Assembly: GCA_022822445.1 (NCBI GenBank)
Contig: JAJEBR010000036.1
Location: forward strand, 1-56,988
Direction of reading: 5' to 3'
Source of the DNA: Gemmatimonadota bacterium
GTDB taxonomy: Bacteria > Gemmatimonadota > Gemmatimonadetes > Longimicrobiales > Gaopeijiaceae
Length of the DNA: 56,988 nt
Part shown: positions 25,415 to 32,985 of the stretch, one piece after another
Layout of the letters: each line of letters begins with the position of its first letter
Numbering within the stretch: the first letter of the stretch is position 1
Made by a program: the position numbers and the translations under genes
Notes under the pieces: model-generated
Told to the model about the DNA's origin: nothing
Databases searched by the model: none
The model's input: only the letters and a program-made list of their open reading frames with translations

Positions 25415-26980
25415 GTGTCCCGAATCGAAGTCCCAATGCCCCAGATGGGCGAGTCGATCGCCGAGGGCACGGTTTCCAAGTGGCTGAAAGCACCGGGTGA
25501 CGCCGTCGAGCGCGACGAGCCCATCCTGGAGATATCGACGGACAAGGTGGACGCGGAGATACCGGCTCCGGCAGCGGGGACGCTCGGCGAGATCCTCGTC
25601 GGCGAGGGAGAAACCGTGGAGGTGGGAACGGTGGTCGCCTACATCAGCGAAGGCGCCGCTGAGCCGGCGGCCGCGCCCGAAGCGGTCCCCGAAGAGGCCC
25701 GGGACACCACGGCGACCGCGCCCGCCGCCGCGGACCGGGGTGCGTCTCCTTCCGCGCCGGCCGTCCCGCTTCCCCCGATCCCGCCGAGCGAACTCGCCGA
25801 GGCGGCCGCGAGCGATGGCGACAGCCAGGAAGTCGCCTGCACGGCCACCAGCGAGGAGCGGCTGCGGACGCGCTCGACGCCGGTCGTGCGCAGGATCGCC
25901 CAGGAGGCGGGGGTGGACATCGCCTCGGTCCCGGGCACCGGCCACCAGGGCCGGGTCACGAAGCAGGACATCCTCTCCTTCATCGAGCGCGGAGGAGCCA
26001 CGGCAACGCCTTCGGCCGCGGCGGCGGGGCCTGCTCCGGCGCAGGATGCTCCGCCTTCCGGGCCCCGTGTCGCGCCGGCTCCCGGGACCGCAGCGCCGCC
26101 GGCCCCGTCCCGCGAACCCGGGGCTGCCGCTCGCATCCCGGAGACACCGCGGGCCCCCGCGGCCCCAGAGGACCGTCCCGACCCGCCGGCCCGCAAGCCG
26201 GTCGCGTCCCCGCCACCTTCCGATCTCTGGAAGCGCTTCCACAGGGAGGTGGAGCACCCCGTCTTCCCGGTTCGGGAGGGCGACCGGGTCGAGACCATGA
26301 ACAAGGTGCGCCGCCTCACCGCGGAGCACATGGTCCTCGCGAAGCGGATCTCGTCCCATGTGCACTCCATCATCGAGATCGATTTCTCGGTGGTGGACCG
26401 GATTCGCCGGGAGAACAAGGCGCGGTGGGCGGAACGCGGCGCGCGCGTCTCGTACACGGCGTTCGTGGCGTGGGCCTGCTCGCGGATCCTGCGGGACTTC
26501 CCGAGCGTCAACGGCACGATCTCCGGGAACAACATCGTATACCGCGGCGCGGTGAACATCGGGATGGCGGTGGACCTCAATCCGGGGCTGATCGTGCCGG
26601 TGATCCACGACGCCGACGACCTCAGCCTGGTGGGGACCGCCAGGAAGATCGTCGACCTGGCGACCCGTGCGAAGTCGCGCCAACTCTCGCCCGGCGAGAT
26701 CCAGGGCGCCACCTTCACCATCACGAACCCGGGCGTGCTCGGCACCATTGTGGGCATGCCCATCATCCCCAAGGGCACCTCGGCGATCCTCGGCACGGGC
26801 TCTATCGACAAGCGCGTCGTCGTGGTCGGCGACCCGGCCACCGGCGAGGACGCGATGGCGATCCGCAAGCGGTCCTTCTTCTCGCTCGGCTACGACCACC
26901 GCCTGGTGGACGGCGCCGACTCCGCGCGCTTCCTGTCGCAGCTCAAGGAACTCCTGGAGGACTTCCCGGAGGACGCCTGA
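25415..26980 (+). CDS. 2-oxoacid dehydrogenase E2 (dihydrolipoamide acyltransferase)
   Basis: Carries acyl groups on a lipoyl arm to CoA. Domains in order: lipoyl domain (1-77) with lipoylated Lys44 in STDKVDAEIPAP; Ala/Pro linker; peripheral-subunit-binding domain at about 150-187 (STPVVRRIAQEAGVDI, GTGHQGRVTKQDI); a second long Ala/Pro/Gly linker (about 190-265); and the catalytic trimer domain ending in YDHRLVDGADSARFL with the active His and Asp. The family's usual HHxxxDG reads DHRLVDG, a known variant of bacterial enzymes. One lipoyl domain only. The start is GTG after GGGAGAAG. lipB, which supplies the octanoyl precursor of the lipoyl arm, follows. Confidence 0.95.
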   Translation: MSRIEVPMPQMGESIAEGTVSKWLKAPGDAVERDEPILEISTDKVDAEIPAPAAGTLGEILVGEGETVEVGTVVAYISEGAAEPAAAPEAVPEEARDTTATAPAAADRGASPSAPAVPLPPIPPSELAEAAASDGDSQEVACTATSEERLRTRSTPVVRRIAQEAGVDIASVPGTGHQGRVTKQDILSFIERGGATATPSAAAAGPAPAQDAPPSGPRVAPAPGTAAPPAPSREPGAAARIPETPRAPAAPEDRPDPPARKPVASPPPSDLWKRFHREVEHPVFPVREGDRVETMNKVRRLTAEHMVLAKRISSHVHSIIEIDFSVVDRIRRENKARWAERGARVSYTAFVAWACSRILRDFPSVNGTISGNNIVYRGAVNIGMAVDLNPGLIVPVIHDADDLSLVGTARKIVDLATRAKSRQLSPGEIQGATFTITNPGVLGTIVGMPIIPKGTSAILGTGSIDKRVVVVGDPATGEDAMAIRKRSFFSLGYDHRLVDGADSARFLSQLKELLEDFPEDA

Positions 26981-27008
26981 GAACCGGCGGCGCGAAGGAG
27001 GCCCGGCC

Positions 27009-27758
27009 GTGCCGAAGACTGCCGTGACCCTGCCGCGGGAGGCAACCCGCGCGAAGAACCCCGTCCCGGCCGCGGGATGGAGCGGCCGCACCCTCGCGGT
27101 GCGCCATCCCGGGAGGATCGGCTACGAACCCGCGCTGGAGCTCCAGGCCACCCTTGTGGAACGGCGCCGGCGCGGCGCTATCCCCGACACCCTGCTCCTC
27201 CTTGAGCACCCCCACGTCATCACCCTGGGATCCTCGGGACGCGCCGGCCACGTCCTCCTCGCCGCCGACGAACTCGCGCGGCGCGGCATCGCCCTGCACC
27301 ACGCTGGCCGCGGCGGCGACGTGACCTACCACGGCCCCGGCCAGCTGGTCGGCTACCCCATCCTGGACCTCAAGCCGAACCGCAGGGACCTCCACCTCTA
27401 CCTGCGCGCCCTCGAAGCCGTGCTCATCCGGACGCTCGCCGCATTCGGCCTGGCCGGCGAGCGCGACCCATCCGCCACGGGAGTGTGGGTCGGCGGGGCC
27501 AAGGTCGCCGCCATCGGGATCCGGGTCTCGTCGGGGTGGATCACGTCGCACGGCTTCGCCCTCAACGCCGACACCGACCTCTCGTATTTCGACGCCATCG
27601 TGCCGTGCGGGCTGCCCGGGCGGCCCGTCACCAGCATCAGCCGGCTCCTCGGCCGGCGGGTCACCCCCGAGGCGGCCGCGCCCGCACTCGTCTCCGCGAT
27701 GGCGGCGGAGTTCGGCTACGGCTCCGTGGACGACCCCGGCGGCGCGAACTCGAAGTAG
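27009..27758 (+). CDS. lipB: octanoyltransferase LipB
   Basis: Transfers octanoyl from acyl carrier protein to lipoyl-domain lysines, the first step of lipoate attachment to the E2 encoded just upstream. The family signature RGGDVTYHGPGQLVGYPILD is at about 100-119. GGAKVAAIGIRV carries the catalytic Lys, SHGFALNAD follows, and PCGLPG contains the acyl-accepting Cys. The GTG at 27009 has AAGGAG 8 bp upstream. At 249 residues the protein is slightly long at the N-terminus. Its last 43 bp overlap the 3' end of the converging RNase H gene. LipA is not in the window. Confidence 0.95.
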   Translation: MPKTAVTLPREATRAKNPVPAAGWSGRTLAVRHPGRIGYEPALELQATLVERRRRGAIPDTLLLLEHPHVITLGSSGRAGHVLLAADELARRGIALHHAGRGGDVTYHGPGQLVGYPILDLKPNRRDLHLYLRALEAVLIRTLAAFGLAGERDPSATGVWVGGAKVAAIGIRVSSGWITSHGFALNADTDLSYFDAIVPCGLPGRPVTSISRLLGRRVTPEAAAPALVSAMAAEFGYGSVDDPGGANSK

Positions 27759-28300
27759 TCGAAGTACCGCTCCTTCCTCTCCCGCTGATCCTCGAGCCAC
27801 GCCTCGAAGCCGGAGGGGCCCGGTTCGGGTTGTGCCGACTGCTCCCGCGCGGCCCTCTGCGCGAGATCGTCCACGTACTCGTTGCGGGGATCGCCGGCGT
27901 GCCCGCGGACCCACCGCCAGGCCACCTCGTGCCGCGCCGCGATTCCGTCCAGCCGCCGCCACAGCTCGAGGTTCTCGATCGGCCCGCCCTTTCGCTTCCA
28001 GCCGCGGCGCTTCCACGCGGGCATCCACTCGGAGGCGCCCTTCACGAGGTACTGCGAGTCGGAGACGAAGACCACGCGGCGCCGGCCCTTCAGCACCCCC
28101 AGCGACACGATCGCGCTCATCAGCGCCATCCGGTTGTTCGTCGTGGAGCGTTCGGAGATCCACAGGTCGCGGCGCTCCCAGCGGTCCCCCGTCCAGTGTT
28201 CGAGGAGCGCGGCGGCCCCGCCGGGACGGGCTCTGCCCGCGAACTGGTTTCCGAGACAGGACTCGTCGGCGTGTATGTAGACCCTCTGGCCGCTCGTCAT
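27716..28300 (-). CDS. ribonuclease HI-like protein with altered catalytic residues
   Basis: A 194-residue RNase H fold. Landmarks align with E. coli RNase HI: HADESCLGN (Asp12, equivalent to Asp10), TTNNRMALMSAI, VSDSQYLVKG (Asp81, equivalent to Asp70), WVRGHAGDPRNEYVDDLA (Asp144, equivalent to Asp134). The motif TTNNRMEL has Ala59 (codon GCG) where the metal-binding Glu48 should be, and the loop His124 position is Asp137. About nine residues are inserted after CLGN (QFAGRARPG). A C-terminal extension of about 40 charged residues follows. Loss of the Glu normally cripples the enzyme, so activity is doubtful. It may be a variant subfamily. The gene converges on lipB with a 43-bp overlap. Confidence 0.88.
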   Translation of the reverse strand: MTSGQRVYIHADESCLGNQFAGRARPGGAAALLEHWTGDRWERRDLWISERSTTNNRMALMSAIVSLGVLKGRRRVVFVSDSQYLVKGASEWMPAWKRRGWKRKGGPIENLELWRRLDGIAARHEVAWRWVRGHAGDPRNEYVDDLAQRAAREQSAQPEPGPSGFEAWLEDQRERKERYFDYFEFAPPGSSTEP

Positions 28301-28442
28301 CGCACCGCTCCCTGGCAGGGCGTGGAATAGGTCCCCGCTGCATTCGGCCGACGATGCATCCGGGCTGGAACGCGGCGCTCACGGGCCTGCTGGTCGCGCA
28401 TCGGGGTGTGCCGGCTCCCCCTAATGATAGCGTGCACGGTCC

Positions 28443-28458
28443 CCCGATGATCATCGGG
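28443..28458. promoter_or_regulatory. perfect 16-bp palindrome upstream of carA
   Basis: CCCGATGATCATCGGG reads identically on both strands and sits 25 bp before the candidate -35 of carA, in the 216-bp divergent region with the RNase H gene. It does not resemble an ArgR or PurR box. It could be an operator for carA, but a chance palindrome or hairpin is possible. Confidence 0.42.
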
Positions 28459-28482
28459 TGGTCCCGATGCCGCAGTGGTGTC

Positions 28483-28510
28483 TTGAAGTATCGGTGGACG
28501 GGGCTACATT
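28483..28510 (+). promoter_or_regulatory. candidate promoter of carA, predicting a leaderless mRNA
   Basis: TTGAAG (28483-28488), a 16-bp spacer and TACATT (28505-28510) precede the carA ATG at 28517 by only 6 bp. Transcription would start about at the A of ATG, leaving no room for a Shine-Dalgarno sequence, and none is present. Confidence 0.5.
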
Positions 28511-28516
28511 GACCGG

Positions 28517-29689
28517 ATGCCTTCCGCCCCGAACCCCGCCGAACCGCACTCCGCCTACCTGCTGCTCGAAGACGGGCGGCGTTTCGATGGACTTCCACTC
28601 GGACACGCGGGAGCCGCCGTCGGCGAAGTCGTTTTCAACACCTCGATGACGGGCTATCAGGAGGTTCTCACCGATCCTTCCTACGCCGGCCAGCTCGTGG
28701 CGATGACCTATCCCCTGATCGGCAACTACGGCACCAATCACGCCGACCTGGAGTCTGCACGGCCGCAGGTGTCCGGCTTCATCGTGCGCGAGGCGGCCCG
28801 CTTCCCCAGCTCGTGGCGGAGCCGCTCGGATCTGCAGGACTACCTGGCGACCCATGGCGTCGTCGGGATCCGGGATGTGGACACGCGGGCGCTTACCCGC
28901 CACATCCGCAGCGAGGGCGCGATGCGCGGGGGGATCGCAGGTGGGGATGTGGCCGGGCAGGAGCTGCTCGAACGTGTCCTGGCGCACCCGAGGATGGAGG
29001 GGCTGGAACTGGCCTGCGGGGTATCGACCGAGCGGCCTTACACCGTCGCGGCGGTGGGCGAGGAGGTCTATCACGTCGCCGCCTTCGACTTCGGCGTGAA
29101 GGCGAGCTCACCCCGGCTGCTCTCCGAGCGGGGGTGCCGGGTGACGGTGCTGCCCGCGCAGGCGGAGACGGCGGAGGTGCTGGGGATGGAACCCGACGGC
29201 CTCTTTCTCTCCAACGGGCCCGGGGATCCGGCTGCCGTGGAGCGTACCGGCGAGACCATTCGGCAGGTGGCGTCCCGCGGGATCCCGGTGTTCGGCATCT
29301 GTCTCGGGCATCAGCTGATCGCCAGGGCCTTCGGTGGCGAGACCTTCAAGCTCCCGTTCGGACACCACGGGGGGAATCATCCCGTAATGAACCACGACCG
29401 GAGCAGCGTCGAGATCACTTCGCAGAACCACGGTTTCGCGGTGCGGGCGGGGGAGGGTCGCGAGGTCTCCGGCGCGCCGGAGATGAGGGTCACCCACAGC
29501 AACCTGTACGACGGCACCGTCGCGGGGATCGCACACGCGCGCCTTCCGGTCATCGCCGTGCAGTACCATCCGGAGGCGGCGCCGGGCCCGCACGACAGCA
29601 GCTACCTCTTCGACGACTTCGTTTCGATGATGGCGGCCGCACGCCGCGAAAGGGGCGCACGGCGTCCCGATTCGTATATTGGTTCATGA
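28517..29689 (+). CDS. carA: carbamoyl-phosphate synthase small (glutaminase) subunit
   Basis: Hydrolyses glutamine and passes ammonia to CarB for carbamoyl phosphate, the precursor of arginine and pyrimidines. The N-terminal domain has LEDGRRFDG, EVVFNTSMTGYQEVLTDPSYAGQ and the conserved GIRDVDTRALTRHIRSEGAM. The class I amidotransferase domain has DFGVKASSPRLL, LSNGPGDP, FGICLGHQLIARAFGG with the nucleophile Cys, and QYHPEAAPGPHD with the catalytic His and Glu. Length (390) is normal. The start at 28517 lies right after a TACATT element, so the mRNA may be leaderless. carB is not adjacent. An HU gene follows instead, so the two subunits are encoded at separate loci. Confidence 0.97.
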   Translation: MPSAPNPAEPHSAYLLLEDGRRFDGLPLGHAGAAVGEVVFNTSMTGYQEVLTDPSYAGQLVAMTYPLIGNYGTNHADLESARPQVSGFIVREAARFPSSWRSRSDLQDYLATHGVVGIRDVDTRALTRHIRSEGAMRGGIAGGDVAGQELLERVLAHPRMEGLELACGVSTERPYTVAAVGEEVYHVAAFDFGVKASSPRLLSERGCRVTVLPAQAETAEVLGMEPDGLFLSNGPGDPAAVERTGETIRQVASRGIPVFGICLGHQLIARAFGGETFKLPFGHHGGNHPVMNHDRSSVEITSQNHGFAVRAGEGREVSGAPEMRVTHSNLYDGTVAGIAHARLPVIAVQYHPEAAPGPHDSSYLFDDFVSMMAAARRERGARRPDSYIGS

Positions 29690-29753
29690 GATGCCGGGAA
29701 CCCGTCGTCCGGGCCGCTACCGGCTTCGCAGCCGGATCCTGCAAGGAGGTTGA

Positions 29754-30080
29754 ATGACGAAAGCCGAGCTGGTTGAACAAGTCGCGGAAGCGATCGGTCC
29801 GGGCGTCACGAAGAGGGACTGCGCCCTGGTCGTCGATGGTTTCCTCAACGCGGTCAAGCACGCGCTCGCCCGGGGTCACGGCATCGAGATCCGGGGGTTC
29901 GGCACCTTCAAGGTGCGCGAGCGGAAGGAGCGCCTGGCCCGCAACCCCAGGACGGGTGAGCCGGTGATGGTGCCGGCGCGCTCGATTCCCGTCTTCAAGC
30001 CTTCGAAGTTCATGCGCGCCCAGGTCGCGGAGGGGAATGCCGGGACCTCCCGGCCGGGTTCGGGCGGCGCCGCACGCTGA
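29754..30080 (+). CDS. HU/IHF-family nucleoid DNA-binding protein
   Basis: A 108-residue histone-like protein that bends and compacts DNA. It starts MTKAELVEQVAEAIG, carries GFLNAVKHALARGHGIEIRGFGTF and the family signature segment GFGTFKVRERKERLARNP, followed by the DNA-intercalating Pro region RNPRTGEPV and FKPSKFMRAQV. A Gly/Ser-rich tail of about 15 residues is added. AAGGAGG lies 5 bp before the ATG. TATATT at 29675-29680 just ahead of the carA stop could be its -10, though no matching -35 is seen. Whether it acts as HU or IHF-like cannot be told. Confidence 0.95.
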   Translation: MTKAELVEQVAEAIGPGVTKRDCALVVDGFLNAVKHALARGHGIEIRGFGTFKVRERKERLARNPRTGEPVMVPARSIPVFKPSKFMRAQVAEGNAGTSRPGSGGAAR

Positions 30081-30093
30081 CCGCGACGGGGCC

Positions 30094-30342
30094 GTGGACG
30101 TTACCGTGCTTCTCTTCGCCGCCCACCGCGAACTTGCGGGTGGAAGGGCCGATACGGTCGTGACGCTCCCCGAGCGGTCGACGGTCGACGCCCTCCTGGC
30201 CGAGCTGCGGGCGCGGGGCGGGGGGTGGGCAAGCCTGCCGCGCCGCGCCGCCGTCGCCGTCAACCGCAGGTATGCCAGCGGGGACACCGTGCTCGCCGAG
30301 GGCGACGAGGTGGCACTGATCCCGCCGGTGGCGGGAGGTTGA
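30094..30342 (+). CDS. moaD: molybdopterin synthase sulfur carrier subunit MoaD
   Basis: Ubiquitin-fold protein whose C-terminal Gly-Gly is thiocarboxylated and donates sulfur to form molybdopterin. The 82-residue ORF reads VTVLLFAAHRELAGG at its start, STVDALLAELRARG in the helix, VAVNRRYASGDTVLAEGDEVALIPPVAGG at the end (strand by strand as in MoaD). The final VAGG is the functional terminus. GTG 30094 is chosen because the fold begins there. The frame is open upstream into the HU 3' end. moaE starts 3 bp after the stop, the usual order. Confidence 0.88.
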   Translation: MDVTVLLFAAHRELAGGRADTVVTLPERSTVDALLAELRARGGGWASLPRRAAVAVNRRYASGDTVLAEGDEVALIPPVAGG

Positions 30343-30344
30343 AC

Positions 30345-30851
30345 ATGATCTGGAGCGACGTGACCACGGAGAGCATCGACCCGGGGGCGGTGCTGGCCCG
30401 GGTGGGTTCGCCCGCGGACGGGGCGGTCGCCTTCTTCGCGGGCGTGGTCCGCAACGAGAACGAGGGACGCCCGGTGTCCGGGATGGAGTACGAAGGGTAT
30501 GATGAGATGGCCCGCGAGGAGCTCGCCGCCATCGTCGCCGAGGCGGCCGAGCGGGCCGGGAGCGATCGGATTGGGGCGGTCCACCGCCTCGGGCGCCTGG
30601 CGGTCGGCGAGGTGAGCGTGGCTATCGCGGTCTCGTCGCCGCACCGCGCCGAGGCCTTCGCCGCCGCGAGATACATCATCGAGGAGCTCAAGAAGCGGCT
30701 TCCGGTGTGGAAGCGGGAGCACTACCTGGACAGGGATGCACAGTGGCTGGAGGGTCACCTCCCCGGGCAGGAGGCCGGGCCGGGAGGAGAAACGGGGGAG
30801 CACGGGGGGAATCGTCACCTCACCGAGCGGGAGGCGGGGCGGCAAGGGTGA
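30345..30851 (+). CDS. moaE: molybdopterin synthase catalytic subunit MoaE
   Basis: Converts precursor Z (cPMP) to molybdopterin using sulfur from MoaD. The 168-residue protein shows the family blocks GAVAFFAGVVRNENEGRPV, MEYEGYDEMAREEL, AVHRLGRLAVGEVSVAIAV, SSPHRAEAFAAARYIIEELK and KRLPVWKREHY, which holds the active-site lysines. The tail of about 35 residues after AQWLEGH is Gly/Glu-rich and variable. GGGAGGTTGA precedes the ATG. The last codons overlap the first copy of the repeat element preceding moaA. Confidence 0.95.
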   Translation: MIWSDVTTESIDPGAVLARVGSPADGAVAFFAGVVRNENEGRPVSGMEYEGYDEMAREELAAIVAEAAERAGSDRIGAVHRLGRLAVGEVSVAIAVSSPHRAEAFAAARYIIEELKKRLPVWKREHYLDRDAQWLEGHLPGQEAGPGGETGEHGGNRHLTEREAGRQG

Positions 30852-30900
30852 ATCATTTTCGCAATAACGGTCATGCAGTGAACGTTTTTCGCACAAACGG
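30848..30900. repeat. pair of 23-bp direct repeats, 30 bp apart, in front of moaA
   Basis: Repeats at 30848-30870 and 30878-30900 match at 18 of 23 positions and share TTTTCGCA-NN-AACGG. The second contains a partial dyad CGTTT...AAACG. The stretch is AT-rich against the local background and spans the moaE stop to just before the moaA ATG (30914), the position of an operator or leader element. In the moaA frame it is open and would encode a twofold VNxFRxNG-like peptide if translation began at GTG 30848. Confidence 0.6.
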
Positions 30901-30913
30901 CACAGGCGCAGCG

Positions 30914-31894
30914 ATGGTCGACGGCTTCGGCCGCCGGATCGAGTACCTGCGCATTTCGGTGACGGACAAGTGCAATCTGCGATGCGTATACTGCATGCCG
31001 GAGGAGGGGCTGCCCTGGCTTCGCCGCGACGAGATCCTCAGCTACGAGGAGATCACGGAGGTCGTGAGGGTCATGGCCGGGATGGGACTCAGGCGGGTGC
31101 GCCTCACCGGTGGGGAACCGCTCGTGCGCAAGGACCTGCCGGGTCTCGTGGCCATGCTCGCCGCGGTGCCGGGAATCGAGGACATCGCGCTCTCCACCAA
31201 CGCCGTCCTCCTGGCGCCGATGGCCCGGAACCTCCGGGATGCCGGCGTCTCCCGGGTCAACATCTCGCTGGACTCGCTGCGCCCGGAGCGCGCCGACGCC
31301 ATCGCCCGCCGCCCCGGCACGCTGGCGAAAGTGCTGCGCGGGCTGGACGCCGCGCAGAGCGTCGGCTTCGACCCCATCAAGATCAACGTGGTCCTCATGC
31401 GCGGCGAGAACGACGACGAGATCGCCGACTTCGCCGAACTGTCGCGCGACCGCCCCCTCCACGTGCGCTTCATCGAGGTGATGCCCACCGAGTCGAACCT
31501 GGAGCTGAGCGCGTCCAACTTCCTCTCCTGCGACGAGGCGCTCGCCGCGATCGCCGGGGTGGACGCCCTCGAACCCGTCCCGGGTCCCCCCGGCAACGGT
31601 CCGGCCACCTACTTCAGCTTCCCCGGCGCGCGCGGCACGATCGGGGTCATCACACCGATGAGCCACAACTTCTGCAGCCGCTGCAACCGCATGCGGCTCA
31701 CCGCGGACGGCCAGCTCAGGCCCTGCCTCTTCGGCACCATCCAGACCCCTCTGCGCGAAGCCCTGCGGCGCGGCCAGGACCTTCGTCCGCTCGTCGACGA
31801 GACACTGCGCATCAAGCCGGAGAAGCACCTGCTGGTGCAGGGCTCGTCGGAGGGTTCCGGCGGCCTGATCGCCCTTTCACAGACGGGCGGATGA
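30914..31894 (+). CDS. moaA: GTP 3',8-cyclase MoaA (radical SAM)
   Basis: Starts molybdenum-cofactor synthesis by converting GTP to 3',8-cyclo-GTP with two 4Fe-4S clusters. The radical-SAM motif TDKCNLRCVYCMPEEG lies at about residues 17-32, LTGGEPLVRKD follows, and the C-terminal cluster uses NFCSRCNRMRLTADGQLRPC. The reading frame stays open far upstream, but ATG 30914 (MVDGFGRRIEYLRIS) matches the family start and lies just after the repeat element. At 326 residues it is full length, and it ends QTGG as MoaA enzymes require. With moaD and moaE it forms a three-gene set. moaC is not in the window. Confidence 0.95.
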   Translation: MVDGFGRRIEYLRISVTDKCNLRCVYCMPEEGLPWLRRDEILSYEEITEVVRVMAGMGLRRVRLTGGEPLVRKDLPGLVAMLAAVPGIEDIALSTNAVLLAPMARNLRDAGVSRVNISLDSLRPERADAIARRPGTLAKVLRGLDAAQSVGFDPIKINVVLMRGENDDEIADFAELSRDRPLHVRFIEVMPTESNLELSASNFLSCDEALAAIAGVDALEPVPGPPGNGPATYFSFPGARGTIGVITPMSHNFCSRCNRMRLTADGQLRPCLFGTIQTPLREALRRGQDLRPLVDETLRIKPEKHLLVQGSSEGSGGLIALSQTGG

Positions 31895-31968
31895 GTCGCA
31901 GTACGCCCCTGGGCCGACCGGGCCCAACCACCCGCCACCCTTACCACCCACGGAGAACAAACACCTAA

Positions 31969-32895
31969 ATGTCAGCCAGAAAGATCACTGTAGTCGGCGC
32001 CGGGCACGTCGGCGAAGTCTGTGCCCAGCGGCTCGCCGAGAAGGAGCTGTGCCGGGAAGTCGTGCTCATCGACATCGTCGAAGGCATTCCGCAGGGCAAG
32101 GGACTCGACCAGTGGCAGAGCGCGCCGGTCGAAGGCTTCGACACCATGGTAAGGGGATCGAACGACTACGGCCCCGCCGAGGGGTCGGACCTCTTCATCG
32201 TGACCGCCGGGATCGCGCGCAAGCCGGGCATGAGCCGCGACGACCTGCTGCGCACCAACGCCGGGATCGTCCGCTCGGTCGGCACCGAGATCGCCCGGGT
32301 CGCGCCGGACGCGGTCGTCATCGTGGTGTCCAATCCCCTCGACGTGATGGCCTACGTCGCCAGGGAGACCACGGGCTTCCCGCGCGAGCGGGTCGTCGGC
32401 ATGGCGGGCGTGCTCGACACGGCCCGCTTCCGCGCCTTCATCGCCATGGAGCTGGACGTGAGCGTCGAGGACATCCAGGCGATGGTGCTCGGAGGCCACG
32501 GGGACACGATGGTCCCGCTGGTCTCCTACACCTCCGTCAGCGGCATCCCGGTGTCGCGCCTCATCCCGCAGGACCGGCTCGACGCGATCATCGAGCGCAC
32601 CCGTAACGGGGGAGCCGAGATCGTGAAGCACCTGAAGACGGGGAGCGCCTACTACGCACCCTCGGCGGCGGCCGTGCAGATGGCCGAATCGATCGTGCGC
32701 AACAAGCGCCGCATCCTCCCGGCGGCGGCGTACCTGGAGGGCGAGTACGGCCAGGAGGGCATCTACCTGGGCGTGCCGTGCAAGCTGGGCGAGGGCGGCC
32801 TGCAAGAGGTGATCGAGGTCGAGCTCACCGACAGCGAGAGCGCCGCGCTGGCGAAGAGCGCGGACCATGTGCGCGATGTGATGGCGAGCCTGTAG
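31969..32895 (+). CDS. mdh: malate dehydrogenase (LDH-like type)
   Basis: Interconverts malate and oxaloacetate with NAD. The 308-residue protein begins [20 protein letters not shown], a Rossmann loop, with Asp in LIDIVEG choosing NAD. Substrate motifs are [14 protein letters not shown] with the mobile-loop Arg residues, VSNPLDVM, and the catalytic [12 protein letters not shown]. Sequence style matches the tetrameric LDH-like MDHs of many non-enteric bacteria. GGAGAA precedes the ATG by 10 bp. It stands alone between moaA and a converging lipoprotein-like gene, with a small hairpin (32946-32961) between them. Confidence 0.96.
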   Translation: MSARKITVVGAGHVGEVCAQRLAEKELCREVVLIDIVEGIPQGKGLDQWQSAPVEGFDTMVRGSNDYGPAEGSDLFIVTAGIARKPGMSRDDLLRTNAGIVRSVGTEIARVAPDAVVIVVSNPLDVMAYVARETTGFPRERVVGMAGVLDTARFRAFIAMELDVSVEDIQAMVLGGHGDTMVPLVSYTSVSGIPVSRLIPQDRLDAIIERTRNGGAEIVKHLKTGSAYYAPSAAAVQMAESIVRNKRRILPAAAYLEGEYGQEGIYLGVPCKLGEGGLQEVIEVELTDSESAALAKSADHVRDVMASL

Positions 32896-32945
32896 CCGGC
32901 GGCGGGCGGGGATTCCCCCCGGGGCATTACCGCTCCCGGTGTTCA

Positions 32946-32961
32946 CGCGGAATCATCCGCG
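32946..32961. terminator. short hairpin between converging genes
   Basis: CGCGGA and TCCGCG pair perfectly around a 4-nt loop (ATCA). It lies between mdh and the converging lipoprotein-like gene, where a terminator is expected, but there is no T-run and the stem is only 6 bp. Confidence 0.3.
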
Positions 32962-32985
32962 GACAGCTGAGCGGTCAGGTTCGGC

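Noticed and set aside
24131-27091. A 986-codon minus-strand open frame, and a similar one at 6405-9170
   Set aside because: Antisense shadows of the E1/E2 genes and of icd/pepA. No family motif and typical antisense composition.
30707-30913. Upstream extension of moaA to 30707
   Set aside because: It overlaps moaE in another frame, lacks MoaA similarity, and includes the repeat element. ATG 30914 matches the family start.
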